NCBI GenBank assembly: GCA_014529385.2 | Contig: CM043960.1 | Location: 73,941,410-74,005,409 of the forward strand | Direction of reading: 5' to 3' | From: Adiantum capillus-veneris | Taxonomy: Eukaryota; Streptophyta; Polypodiopsida; Polypodiales; Pteridaceae | DNA: 64,000 nt | Shown: positions 23,333 through 33,895 of the stretch, piece after piece | Position numbering within the stretch: the stretch's first letter is position 1 | How the letters are laid out: each line of letters begins with the position of its first letter | The notes under the pieces: generated by a model | What the model was told of the DNA's origin: nothing | Database searches by the model: none | The model's input: only the letters and a program-made list of their open reading frames with translations | Position numbers and translations under genes: made by a program

Positions 23333-24315
23333 TCATATCCCTTTAGTCCTTGAATTCTTTGTTTGTTTTTTGCAAGGGATTCTCTCTAAGGCTTTCACAG
23401 TTCCTTTCATGGTCCACACAAACAGTTGGAATTGTATTGCACGCTTCCCATCCCTGCTCCTTATCCTAGCATAAGATGACCCATAGTCCATTACCTCGGT
23501 TTCCATGTGAGTAGTAGTGATGAATGGCTGCCCAAGGATAAGAGGATATGTAGACATCTCCTGCATCACAAAGAAATTTTGGTCATCTTTCACATCCCCT
23601 ATAGCCACCTTTACATTTGGACAAGCTCCGTACATCTCCCCTGATGAGTTGTTTGATGCACAAATCATCCATCCATGATTTATATCAATTGGCCATTTTC
23701 CTTTTTTATAAAGACTCTTTGACATGAGGTTAATTTCTGACCCCTATGGCTCTTCCAAGTCTCCCACTTTTACCAGGGTCTCAATAGTTACTCTTGCCAA
23801 GTGACTCTTCAAGTAGAAACTCTTGTGAGTGGTATCAGCTTCATCTTCATCATCAAGGAAGCAAATGTGTTTTACTCCTCCCCTAGACTTGTAGCATCCA
23901 GCAATAGTCTGATCACCTTGCTCACCATAGACCTGTACTCCTTGTGCATTTAAAGTCTCTTCTTCACCCTATACATGGATAGATTCAGTAAGACACTGCT
24001 GCTTCCTCTTTATGATATCAATTATTTTTTCATGAAACTCACTCTTTGCTATTCCCAAGACCTCACCCAAGGTAAATTCCACCTTACTATCTAAAATCAC
24101 CATAGACCTGTACTCCTTGTGCATTTAAAGTCACTTCTTCACCCTGTAAATGGATAGATTCAAGAAGAGACTGTCGCTTACTCTTTATGATATCAATTAT
24201 TTCTTCATGAAACTCCCTCTTTCCGATTCCTAGGACCTCACCCAAGGTAAATTCCACCTTACTATTTAAAATCCTCCCAAGGTCGAATGAGCATAAAAGA
24301 GACCCTATCTCTTCA
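23333..24315 (-). pseudogene. Gypsy retropepsin and gag remnant
   Basis: The minus strand shows GSEINLMSKSLYKKGKWPID, ACPNVKVAIGDV and YPLILGQPFITTTHMETEV, which read as the active-site, flap and ILG regions of a retropepsin. The active-site Asp is lost: a stop codon (complement of about 23742-23744) occupies the position just before GSEIN. Upstream (23760-24315) is a decayed gag-like stretch including VEFTLGEVLGI, present twice because of a 175-bp tandem duplication. The protease would have matured the polyprotein. Confidence 0.7.
23922..24271 (-). repeat. 175-bp tandem duplication inside gypsy gag
   Basis: Positions 23922-24096 and 24097-24271 are two diverged copies, sharing CACCATAGACCTGTACTCC and ACCCAAGGTAAATTCCACC at an offset of 175 bases. 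Because 175 is not a multiple of three the duplication alone breaks the frame. It is confined to the element and probably arose after it became inactive. Confidence 0.8.
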
Positions 24316-24318
24316 AGA

Positions 24319-26073
24319 GTGGGATTAAGAAGTCCAGTTTTACAAGAAGTAGTGTCCTTTTCAGGAGTCCAAGTGGAATTTCAAGAAGCATTGGAAGATG
24401 CCGATCCGGAGGAGAGACCACTGGAAATTCACAATGCCCAATGTAAAAGGTCAGGTCAAGATGTCATTGTGGTAGACAAATACGATAGGCACTATGAAAT
24501 AGCCGATGTGAAAAATATGGATGATTTTAGCAATTGTGAGCAACATGTAAGTCATAGACTTGGACCCCGTCCAAAAGCACCATCAAGGGAAACGGAAAAC
24601 AAAGATTCGGTTCATTCTTCACCCTCGGTGCAGAACTTGCCAAAATCAACTCGGAAACATAGCCCTAAGGCTATGGAGAAGCCCCACGTCAAAGACCATA
24701 TACTGATGGAAGAATTAGCATTACAACTGCTAGAAAGTATGTATAGTGATTTGATCTTGTATGCAAGCAATAATGGAAGCTATTTTCAACTTCTCAAGGA
24801 CAAGGCGATGAAGGATAAAGAGACGAAGCAAGTGGATACACCTAAGTCAGTCATAATCTACAGGTTCATGCATGCAAATAAGAGGTCATATCTGTATCTA
24901 GATACCACAGGAAACCATTATCAGCAGTATTATGGAGAGCTGCCTCGTCCAAAGGGTGCACATGTTGAGATAACAACATATTGCGACCAATGTGCCATTG
25001 GTCATTTAGTGAAGGACTGCCCAACAAAGCTTTGCATGGAAAAGAAGAAGCAACAAGCCAAAAGGAAAGTTCAAACAGTGACAACAAGGGAATGGAAGCA
25101 AGAATCCCCAACAAGATCTCTGGAAAAGAAGCAGATCTTGTCGCAGAGCACAAAAGATAGGCTACAGACACAGTTGCTTGAAGTCAAGGGTTTCAACGAC
25201 ATTATCATAGAGAATCAGGCTTTCAAAAAAGATCAATTGAATCAGTTGATTCAAGATCGTTTAAGGAACCTCAGTGAGGACAAGTCAAAGCATCCACAAG
25301 GTGATGAAGATGAAGCTCGCAGTTCAAGGTTCGAGAGCAAAAGAAGCCAAGATTTTGACAATAGTGAGCCAACACAAGCAGAGGTGGAAGAGGTAGCAAA
25401 AAATCTTAGTGCCACGTCACAAGTGGAAGACATGCAAATAGAATCAATGGATGAAGCTGAAAGTCTACCAAATAAATTCTCTATTGTGGACTCTTCATTG
25501 GTGATTGAACAAATCAAAGAGTATGAGAAGCTAAAAGAAGATGTAACTGAAGACATAGAATGCACAAAAGAGCAGGAAATGACTGAGTCCAAGATTGAAT
25601 ACCAAGGACAAGCAATACATGATATGAATGAATATTTTTGAGAAGAGACTCTACAAAAACCCATGGAACAATGGAAACCAAAGGCCACGGAGACCATTTC
25701 ATCAGAAGAAGAGAGTCAACCTCAACATCCTGCTACACAAGCTTCAAAACATTTCCAAGAAGAAAAGTCACCATTGAATGACCTTCAAGTGCTAGAAGAA
25801 GTAAATAGTGACAGAGAGCTTCTGAAATCAAGAATCAAGGCGTCACAATCAGAAACTAGCAATGAACACCAACAAGCAACTACAGCAGAAGATAGTAAGC
25901 ACTTGGGACATGCTACAACCAGTCAAATGACAAAGAAGTTCAACATACAAGAGGATGACAAAGCTCTCAAGGCACAAAAGTCTAAGAAAAGTATCGAAAG
26001 CAACGAGGACATCAGTTACTTGGCAGCCACAACAAGAAGATTAAATTCTCGTTGGATGTGCATGAGAAACTGA
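24319..26073 (+). pseudogene. Gag-like protein with variant zinc knuckle
   Basis: A single frame runs from about 24319 to 26073 with one internal stop (TGA at 25639-25641). It is rich in Lys, Glu, Gln and Ser, as expected for a gag or nucleocapsid protein. Near residue 220-235 it has CDQCAIGHLVKDC, a CCHC knuckle one residue shorter than the usual CX2CX4HX4C. A KRSYLYLDTTGNHYQQYYG stretch precedes it. The apparent start is only the edge of the open frame: no ATG or leader is convincing, and the true 5' end is probably lost. The frame is shifted at about 26050, where the protease-like segment continues. Confidence 0.6.
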
Positions 26074-26426
26074 AATTCAATTTTATAGTAGAGATAGATT
26101 GCACTGCCACGACTAATGTCATGTCTTATGGGATGTGGTTACTTCTAGGTAAGCAAGAACTGTATGAAATTCAGGTACATGTTCCTATATCACATGGAAT
26201 AGTTGTCACAAGTTTAGGGATTGCAGAAGCTACCCTTAAACTACGGTCAAAGGTAATCAAAGACAGATTCCTAGTGGTGGATTCATCGATAATGAGTACA
26301 CATTTGATTTTGTCCAAGAAATGGGCAAAGGAAGTTGAAGAAGAACCTGGATTTTCAACAATGGTCATCACGACTAGCTCTCAAGAAAGCCAGCCTAGGA
26401 CTGCTCCAAGATTATCGGCTGGCTGA
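26052..26426 (+). pseudogene. Retropepsin-like segment
   Basis: The segment reads FIVEIDCTATTNVMSYGMW near its start, resembling the retropepsin site (DSGATTNVMS) with the catalytic DSG altered to DCT. STHLILSKKWAKEV near the end resembles the ILG box followed by a Trp. Length (about 120 residues) suits a retropepsin. It is in the +1 frame relative to the gag-like sequence, and the following segment returns to the gag frame, so two compensating frameshifts flank it. Loss of the DSG triad makes it inactive; identification rests on motif layout only. Confidence 0.5.
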
Positions 26427-27507
26427 CAAAGGAAAAGCTAAAGTTAGCACACAAATGTCCTACCAACACACGTATCCTCTTCAATCAAAGTATTCAGTCC
26501 AACCCACTCAGGTTCAAGACAATGCTTCTATATCAATGGTCAATATGCTTCCACGCCCAAGGTAGACTCCAAAGAATTTTTTTCAACAAAAATACCCTAC
26601 ACTGCGAGATGATCATCAACAAAAAACTTCAAAGGTCTACATCAAAGCTGAAGAAATCAAGGTCAAGGACCCAATATGGGTAAATAATCCTAGACAATTG
26701 ACGAAAGGTAAACACATGGGATGGATAGCCTCCCACTACAGCTTAGCAGAGCAAGGCTATTATGATGGCCAAAAGAAACTTTGGTTACCAAAACCACAAA
26801 CCTCCGCTTATGTGGTGGATAAAGGTTTCAAAAAGCGTCCTCAAAAGAAAAAAAGCTCATATTTATATCGCCAAAGGAGACCAACCAACAAGGCTCACCA
26901 AAGGGATGCAGGAAATTTCAAATCCAACTGGACTTCATACCAACATAGGCCTTCATCGATAAATAATCCCAAAAATGGCACTCTTGTACATCTCAATACG
27001 GCATCAAAAACATCATGGGAAGTGCCATCTACAATTCTTCAAGCACAAGGTTACTATCAAGGAAATCGGAGAAGCTGGCTACCAAAGATGCCAGGTAATT
27101 ATTTTTCAAGCAAACGACTTCAGCTTGAAAATAATTGCAATTTCACGGAAGGCAAAATCAAGGACAATGTCACAGTCAAGGCAAAGCATATCTGCAAAGA
27201 CACGCTAATCACACGATGCAGATACAAATGGGTGCCAAAAGAACAATACATAACGAAGAAGATTGAAGTCATCTCTAGCTCTCAAGAAATGTCAAGACAT
27301 GATAGAAAAAGTGTTACAGAGAATGGAGCGAGCCAATCTTCTCAACCATGGGACCAACAACAAAAAAAAGATATTTTGACAACCAAGGTCACCCAGGTAT
27401 GGCAAAACAAACCAATATTTCTAGTATGGTCCTTTACAAATCCTCTCTTCGAGGATGGGAGTTTTGAATTTCAAAAACTATTCTTGGTCGAAAGCTCCCG
27501 AGAGTAA
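26335..27507 (+). pseudogene. Repetitive C-terminal domain of the gag-type element
   Basis: This frame, broken only by a TAG at about 26563-26565, ends at 27507. It contains a recurring motif: AEQGYYDGQKKLWLPKPQ near 26750, AQGYYQGNRRSWLPKMP near 27040 and a shorter CRYKWVPKEQY near 27215. The motif can be summarised as Q-G-Y-Y-x-G-x4-W-L/V-P-K. The sequence is basic and rich in Gln, Asn and Tyr, suggesting an RNA- or nucleic-acid-binding domain, but I know no named family. No pol motif follows. Confidence 0.5.
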
Positions 27508-28949
27508 GTCAAGTCACCATAAAAATCATGGCATAACAGTCAAGAGTCGGGCAGTTGAGCCACTAAATGAGCAAGCGTCAGACCCAAGCTTCATGCCTTA
27601 ATATTTTTTGTGGTCTATGAGTCTAGATATTTAGATTATAGATCAAGCTGGAAGAGTTGAGCATATTGTAAAATGGGGTCTCTCATGCGGGATAGGTGAG
27701 CATAAGAGTGGAAGTCTACTATTTTAAATGGTGGAGTGGAAGAGTAGTCCAGAAAACACTCACGCACATGAACATAGTGAGGAGAGTGGAAAAAAACTTG
27801 TCGACAAAAACCCTTCTTGTGAGTAACGGCAGCTCTTGAAGTCAAATATATTTTTGCTTCTCTAGCTACATTCACTCCTGGAAGCACCCCGGAGCAGTCA
27901 CTTATCAAAAGACCCCTATATTACGTGCGTTCAAGAGGTAATTAATAATACCCCAATATACATACTATACTTACACTGTGAGCCTATTTAAAAAACCCCC
28001 ACCCCCCTCTGTATGTATACATTTTTATACATTTTGTTCTTTTAGTAATCCTCTTCGGTTAACTCACGTGATATCATACACATTCTAAAAAGTGACCGCC
28101 CCGAGCGAAGCACCCATTTAAACTCCTCTTGCACCGCATATTGTTTCCCATGAATCTATCTGTGCAAGCATATATAATGTCCCATCATTGGACATTTTCA
28201 TTTGACACGATTTGTGTTTCACCCATGCACTTGCACAACAAAATGACGATGACAAAGCGGTAACAGGTTTCATAAGCATTTGCTCAACAACGACGACTCT
28301 GACTTCAAGCTACTAACACTTATCGAATGTATATCAAGTCAATAATAGTAGCCATACGGCCATAAGTACTTTAACTCAACAAAACTCGGTTACATCAAAC
28401 ATAAGTACATATAGTCTCACATTTAATGGTGACTAAAGGCTTTTTTTTTCCCACTGGGTTTTTCCCTTTAGTCCTATCCAAGTATCCAAGACCTTCATTT
28501 TATAATATACGTCACATTTTATTTTTACTATTTTTCTTATTAAAACACAGAAAAGCAGACCAACGACATCCCCAAACAACTATATGCTCATCAACTATAG
28601 GATCCAAGGGGAGCGGCACAGAAACAATTCAAACAGGCTTCAAGATTACAGGTACACATGCAAGATGCAGCCAAAGAACAAGCAATACAGAGCTGCCACG
28701 TTAAAGACTTGCTACAACAATAAACCTCACTCAACCTATTCATGCTACAACAACCAATCGGAGGGGGAGAGCTATGGCTTCAACTACACTACATGTACAA
28801 GAAAAAAGTAACTCTACAACATACAAAGCATCTGGTAGAAGCAACTGCAACAAAAAAAGATTCAACCAGCACTAAAACATGAAGCACTCGTCAAGGCCAC
28901 TGCAGACATAGGGTCTTGTCGGGGACGACAAGACTTAGGAGGGGGAGAG
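27508..28949 (+). other. Conserved non-coding 3' region of the gag-type element
   Basis: The region lacks convincing frames but is conserved with 590-1564. Three structured spots stand out: the GGAAGAGTTGAGCATATT block near 27650, a hairpin at about 28428-28474 (arms GACTAAAGG and CCTTTAGTC around a TTTTTCCCACTGGG loop) and the TGTCGGGGACGACA box near 28918. A purine tract precedes the LTR. The TTTCCC...GGGTTTT loop sequence resembles a motif common near the 3' end of plant LTR retrotransposons. Confidence 0.55.
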
Positions 28950-29560
28950 TGTTGAAAGGTCACCCTTTCAACGACGCTTCCACAAAGATTCCATAAAGAT
29001 TCCTCAAAGATTCTCTAAATATTGCAAATAAAGATGCTGATGAAGTGATGAAGACGAAGATGGATGCTGTTATGTGAAGATACAAGCTCATGGACATCAT
29101 CGAATATCCCGTTATTATTATTTTGAGCCATTACGACCACTTTTGTAATGTTTACGGGAACTTCATATGTTAAGTTGGCAATTGTATTTTGGCCACAGAT
29201 GCTTGTTGGATGAGCAAAGCCAGCTCACACTGTTTTTATTAAGCTCTATAGAAGCCTAGGGATAAATCATGTCATTTTGGCCGGACATTAGGTTTTCTAA
29301 GGCTTAGTATATAAGCCAAAACCTAAAGCTTTGTAAAGGGACTTCTAATAATCTGATCTTCTGTGTCCTTGGGAGACTGCGAGAGAGTGAGAGTGTGTGT
29401 GTGTGTGTGCTACAGGAACTACGGTGGTCTGAATCGCAAACGTGGAGCAGCAATGTGTTGCCCACGAGGAGAGCTACGCATTGATGCTTACATCACCCGC
29501 GTTTGTATGTGTTTTGGCAGATTCACCCGCGAGCTACTTTTGGAGTTTCAATGAGTAACT
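28950..29560 (+). repeat. 3' LTR of the gag-type element (right end uncertain)
   Basis: The LTR starts TGTTGAAAGG after AGGAGGGGGAGAG. Its first 23 bases are an inverted repeat (28951-28959 against 28964-28972). A TATA box AGTATATAAGCC lies at 29306-29317, followed about 80 bases later by a GAGAGTGAGAGTGTGTGT stretch and GAGGAGAGCTACGC near 29466, as in the LTR at 1565. The end was not determined. Confidence 0.6.
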
Positions 29561-30180
29561 GTTGTCCGTTTTTGCATTTCAGCATATCCACACGATTAGA
29601 GCAAGTAGAGCTACACATTAGGCACTTTAGTTTTTGGAAACATCGACTTGCAAAAACCGGCCAGACATCGTACGCGTTTTTTGCACGGAGGGTATTGGAA
29701 CACCATTTTGGATAATTTGAGAAAATCCCGTTTCCAAAATTCTAAATGTTATGCTAGGATTGTATTATTTAATGATTTCTAAGCTCTACTTGCCTTTAAT
29801 TTAGATAAATTATCATGATTGTATGAGTCTATTTTAATTTCTCTATTATAAAATGTAAGAATAAACCTCCAATATAGTTTTTGGAAAGAGGATTTGTATG
29901 ACATCAGTGCTTTTCAAAATTCTACAAATGCTTCTAGAAGTAGCTTCTCAAAAAATGAGGTGTCAAAGAAACCAATTGATATGATTTTAAAGCAGCATAT
30001 AGATTGATTACAGTAATTAAAAAAGATAATATGTAAAGGTAAATACTATTAAACACTCTTGTCATAATTTGGTGACCTTAATCCATGTATAACAAAATAC
30101 TTGGTCATGGTTTTGTAGCATGCTATCAAGTTTTAAATACACAACAATTTAAACAATATTCAAACTAATATTTCACACTT
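29561..30180. other. AT-rich spacer
   Basis: No gene or terminal repeat is supported. The first part may still belong to the LTR to its left. Confidence 0.45.
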
Positions 30181-30184
30181 AAAA

Positions 30185-30850
30185 AGTCAAAACAATACTA
30201 TATAGTATCCTATGGCTATAAGACCATGAGATGTCATCTATTGCACCTATGGCCTTAAGGCCATATGGTGCTCTTTGTAGACATGTCTATGACTTTAATA
30301 TGTCTCTTTATGACCTCAAGGCCACAGGGTTAGGATTGTTAGTTGGTCCCAACGTATAAAGAGGTCCAATCCTTCAAAGCCATATGGGACTTTATTTATG
30401 TGCCACCCTATGTCCCTAAGGCTGTAGGTTGTCTCAGGGCCACAAGATGTTGTTTATGCCAATAAGAAACACTTCTATGCTCTATGTTGGCACACTATGT
30501 CCTGCGCACAAGGTGTGCCTCGTATGCTAGTTAGAAACCAGTTATTCTATATGTTGTCACCATATGGCCTTAGACCATAGGGTGCCCTCTGTGATAGTAA
30601 GAAATCCTCTATACTCTGTGTTTGCACCCTATGGACCTAGGGCCACAAGGTACCCTCTATGATAGTAAGAAATCCTCTACGCTCAATATTGAGACCATGT
30701 GGCCCCAAAGCCATAGGATATCCTCTATGGTAGTGAGAAAAACCCTCTATGATCTATGTTCACAAACAATTAAAAAATCTAAACAATACTATAGACTATT
30801 CTATGGCCCTATGACCATAAGATGTCATCTATTGCACCTATAATTCCATT
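30185..30850. repeat. Palindrome-based repeat array, block 1
   Basis: About nine degenerate units of roughly 68 bases carry the pattern CTATGGCC...GGCCATAGGG, then GTGCCCTCTATG, TAGTAAGAAA and CTCTATGTT. Frames through it translate the repeat and are not genes. The block lies downstream (in minus-strand terms) of the HAD pseudogene at 31680-32330. Confidence 0.85.
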
Positions 30851-31675
30851 TGGTATTTTCTTTAACTATACAAAGTTAGATGAGGCACTTACTTAGATAA
30901 ACTATCATAATTCTAACTTTGAAATTATTTCTTAACATTTACAATATAAAAACTCCTAATATAAGTTTGTGCCCAAGAATCAATGTTAAGATGAAGATTT
31001 TTTACATCAAGTACATGCTTTAAAACTTCACTCAAAGGTTTTAGAGATGGTGTTTTAAAAAAAAGGAGGTGTTTAAAAACACCATTTGATGTGAATAATA
31101 CGAATTGTATACATTGATTATGTCAAAATAGTACAAAGTATAAACATAAAGATTACCACCAACTTGACAGTTTCATAAAAATTATGGTCTTCTTCGCATG
31201 TACAATAAAAGACTAACTAGAAAGAGTATGATATCTCCAAGATTGAGGGTGTTCAAAAAACACCATTTTGTAACACTACCAAGTGTCAAGAAATTCTGAT
31301 TGTTTGGATCACTTAATAAAGACAATTAATAAGAAGAAAAAGTTAACAATACCATAGAAGCATCAAACAATGAAACCAAAGAACTTGAATGAGAGAAGTC
31401 TCCTGACAATAGGATGCACTTCATTAAAAAAAAAAAATAAAGATGTTTCAAGATATCCCACAACATTCCATCAAGTTTAAATTTTGAAAAGTACACCTTG
31501 CCAAATACTTGGTAGATGCTATTTAGAATACTTAACTAGTACACTTAAAATGGCCTCCTTCTCTTGAGATTTTGAGTCTTTTGAGACATATAACATTGCA
31601 TTACATAGTGAGTCTCAGGATCACGATGGAACATTACAAAATTTCTTATGGTATAATCTCTCTTGTCTTTAGCAT
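30851..31675. other. AT-rich spacer
   Basis: No supported feature; two short phrases (AAAAACACCAT near 31075 and 31255) recur but are too weak to call a repeat. Confidence 0.45.
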
Positions 31676-31679
31676 ACGA

Positions 31680-32330
31680 CTATCCACATAACCATGGAAC
31701 AATTTCATCTTTTAAAAAACTTTGAAGCAATTGAGTAGGTTGGTTCCAAAACTTTGGAAAAATCATATAAGTTCCTTGCATATTCCACATCACTCGATAT
31801 GGACTATCATCAAATATTATAGTGTTGCCCCCATCTAAATAATCAAATAGCTTCCATATGGTCGAAAGATTTTTGTGATAGGCTCTTTTGTAACCGATCA
31901 TGAAATTTGGATTTTGGCAGCACGGGTTATCCATAATCATCTTGAATTTGTGACTTTGTGTAGGAAAACAAGTCTTGATTATGTGTTGAGATTTTTGTAA
32001 ATGATGGCAGCTCCAAATCCAAACCTCAAAGAACTCAAAGCAAAATCTTAAGAAATACTTTGCTTCTGGACGCACCGCATACACCTCATCGTTATCTTCT
32101 ACAATGCACATGTACTTGGTCCAAGTTGGCCTTGATTGAAGCTCAAATGTTGCAAGAAGCACACCCTCTAAATCCAAGGTAATCGTTCTTTTGTCCTGTT
32201 TGAAAGATGTTGGTAGATAATGAAACCATTGCTCTTGGTTTGAATGTGATATTTGATGTAATATGAAAGGGAGCTCCTCTATTTTGTGATAATCTAATAG
32301 CAAAACATTTTTTCTTAGAAGCCCTGAATT
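31680..32330 (-). pseudogene. FCP1/NIF-like HAD phosphatase, second copy
   Basis: About 207 codons on the minus strand match the FCP1/NIF (CTD phosphatase-like) HAD family. Motif I reads TITLDLEGVLLATF, keeping the nucleophilic Asp but with Glu at the second acid of DxDx(T/V). RPEAKYFLRFCFEFFEVWIWSC is the conserved stretch after it, and NTIIFDDSPYRVMWN is the Asp-Asp motif near the C-terminus. AATTCAG just upstream (about 32330) may be a splice acceptor, so earlier exons are likely. The frame itself is open. Family members act on phosphoproteins or are uncharacterised; activity here is doubtful. It lies downstream of, and parallel to, the paralogue at 32.8-39.7 kb. Confidence 0.6.
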
Positions 32331-32785
32331 GATTAAAAAAAAAAGTTAATATAGAGATCTTAAGTGTGTTGAAGACCTTAGGGGCATAGGGTGCTAATTT
32401 GTGGTTACACTTAGTAAGTCCTATGCAAGAACACATGCCAAACTATGACCCTATGGCCTTAGATTCATAGGGTGTTGAGACCAAAGTGAAATTCCCCCAA
32501 GATTATAGAGCAAGATTTGACCTTATGAGCATGTAGATTGTCCTTGATGGCACAGTGAACTAAAATTTCAAAGCAAACCACTATAAAAGCTTTAAAAAAG
32601 AAAGCATTTGGCACATGAAACTCAGAAGTTACTTATAGTATTGAAAGACAATTTAAAAAACTATTAATCATTTACATCTTCATATATCTTGAAACCCTAA
32701 GCACTCTAACAAAGTCTCTGAGTACATAAAGATCTTTGTAAATGACAAAATGTTACAAAACATTGCTCCATCATTTCTTGATATA
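32331..32785. other. Probable intron or intergenic spacer with one array unit
   Basis: Between the two HAD paralogues. It includes a single CCCTATGGCCTTAG...CATAGGGTG repeat unit near 32450-32475 and otherwise AT-rich sequence without coding signal. Confidence 0.4.
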
Positions 32786-32788
32786 GGG

Positions 32789-33024
32789 CTATTTGAGATC
32801 ATACTGAATTTTTAGATGCTTTATATAATTCCTGGCTTCATGTACTTTGATCACAGGCTCCTTGTATCCCAATTTTTGGGCAAGCATGATTGCTTCTGTA
32901 CCTTTCAAGGCTGATAATAATTTGATATTCTTTAAGACCCTTACTTTTTCTTGATCACGTGCTGAAACTTTCTGGTCTTGACTTCGAGTGGACATTCCAC
33001 TAGTGCTAGATGTTGTAACTTTCT
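32789..33024 (-). pseudogene. 3' end of HAD phosphatase-like gene, cut off by copia insertion
   Basis: The minus strand encodes a C-terminal segment containing STSGMSTRSQDQKVSARD, then a basic Leu-rich stretch and LGYKEPVIKVHEARNYIKHL, ending in a TGA-type stop at 32789. The sequence begins exactly at the copia target-site duplication (33020-33024). If the copia element and one copy of the 5-bp duplication are removed, its frame joins that of 38521-38871 without a break. It is therefore the 3' part of the exon on the far side of the insertion. Confidence 0.75.
33020..33024. other. Target-site duplication of copia element 1 (left)
   Basis: TTTCT immediately left of the 5' LTR is repeated at 38521-38525, immediately right of the 3' LTR. 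Five-base duplications are standard for copia integrase. Confidence 0.9.
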
Positions 33025-33346
33025 TGTTGAGATGTCGAGCTCTACACCTTGAGCTAGCATCCACTACGGGTCTTGGTCGCTTACGGCATTTACTCACTGG
33101 CGCGTTAGGTGACCGACACGGAGGATCTCTGACAGTGATTCTACAGCTGAACTACACATATAGTGCCAGCCTAGTACGCTTCTAGCGAGTTCACACTTAG
33201 TGACCGCATGTACATATGTGCTACTTTTCAGCTTTAGCACTTAGTCATTTTGTACTCTCTTTTCTGTAAAGAAGAAGAAGAAGCTTTCCATCTCTGTGTG
33301 CTTTGTGCTTGTCTTGTGTAGCTCTCTTGCATCCTCATTCTTTACA
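33025..33346 (+). repeat. 5' LTR of copia element 1
   Basis: It starts TGTTGAGATGTCG and ends CTTTACA, 322 bases, equal in length to the 3' LTR. The downstream half (from 33163) has been tandemly duplicated together with leader sequence; see 33442-33701. Confidence 0.95.
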
Positions 33347-33359
33347 TGGTATCAGAGCC
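33347..33359 (+). promoter_or_regulatory. Primer-binding site, initiator tRNA-Met
   Basis: TGGTATCAGAGCC directly abuts the 5' LTR. It is complementary to the 3' end of plant initiator tRNA-Met, the usual primer for plant copia elements. Confidence 0.95.
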
Positions 33360-33441
33360 TGGTGCAGGCAAGAGAGGCTAAGAGAGCAAGAGCATCACAA
33401 TCCCTTCGTTCGCAATCCACGACCAGATGCCAAGTTTAGGG

Positions 33442-33701
33442 GTGCCAGCCTAGTACGCTTCTAGCGAGTTCACACTTAGTGACCGCATGTACATATGTGC
33501 TACTTTTCATCTTTAGCACTTAGTCATTTTGTACTCTCTTTTCTGTAAAGAAGAAGAAGAAGCTTTCCATCTCTGTGTGCTTTGTGCTTGTCTTGTGTAG
33601 CTCTCTTGCATCCTCATTCTTTACCAGGCAAGAGAGGCTAAGAGAGCAAGAGCATCACAATCCCTTCATTCGCAATCCACGACCAGATGCCAAGTTTAGG
33701 G
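33442..33701 (+). repeat. Tandem duplicate of LTR 3' half plus leader, lacking the primer site
   Basis: Positions 33163-33441 (279 bases) are repeated as 33442-33701 (260 bases). The second copy lacks 19 bases that contain the primer-binding site (the junction reads CTTTAC directly followed by CAGGCAAG). Otherwise the copies are nearly identical. The 5' leader of the element therefore contains a second LTR fragment. Confidence 0.9.
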
Positions 33702-33895
33702 GTTTTTTGCACAAGTTTCTGAACAGGTCCCCAAAGTGCGGTATACAGAGATTTACTGTACAAGTACAATGGTTGTATGTATGCTTGATTGTTGACACTC
33801 GTTGAGTGTAGAAAGCGTTACAGGTACCACAATAGCAGGTTCAGCAGATTTGCAGGTTTTTGTAGATTGCAGCTATTTTGCCTTAGTGCTTCAAG

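Larger units (their letters stand above)
19778..24315 (-). mobile_element. Ty3/gypsy retrotransposon internal region, degenerate
   Basis: On the minus strand, from right to left, the order is gag remnant, retropepsin, reverse transcriptase, RNase H, integrase zinc finger, integrase core and integrase C-terminus. That order (PR-RT-RH-INT) identifies Ty3/gypsy. All domains carry stops or frameshifts. The right end is abrupt near 24315, where coding sequence of another element begins on the opposite strand. Confidence 0.85.
24316..29560 (+). mobile_element. Gag-plus-protease LTR element without visible reverse transcriptase
   Basis: A plus-strand element consists of a long gag-like frame with a zinc knuckle, a retropepsin-like segment, a repetitive C-terminal segment, about 1.4 kb of non-coding 3' sequence, a purine tract and a 3' LTR at 28950. 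I see no reverse transcriptase, RNase H or integrase motif anywhere between 24316 and 28949. This matches the layout described for TR-GAG or other non-autonomous LTR elements. The 5' LTR and 5' part of gag are missing at the junction with the gypsy element. Related copy: 590-2130. Confidence 0.65.

Noticed and set aside
33347-33359. tRNA-like sequence TGGTATCAGAGCC
   Set aside because: It is only the primer-binding site complementary to a tRNA 3' end; no cloverleaf surrounds it.
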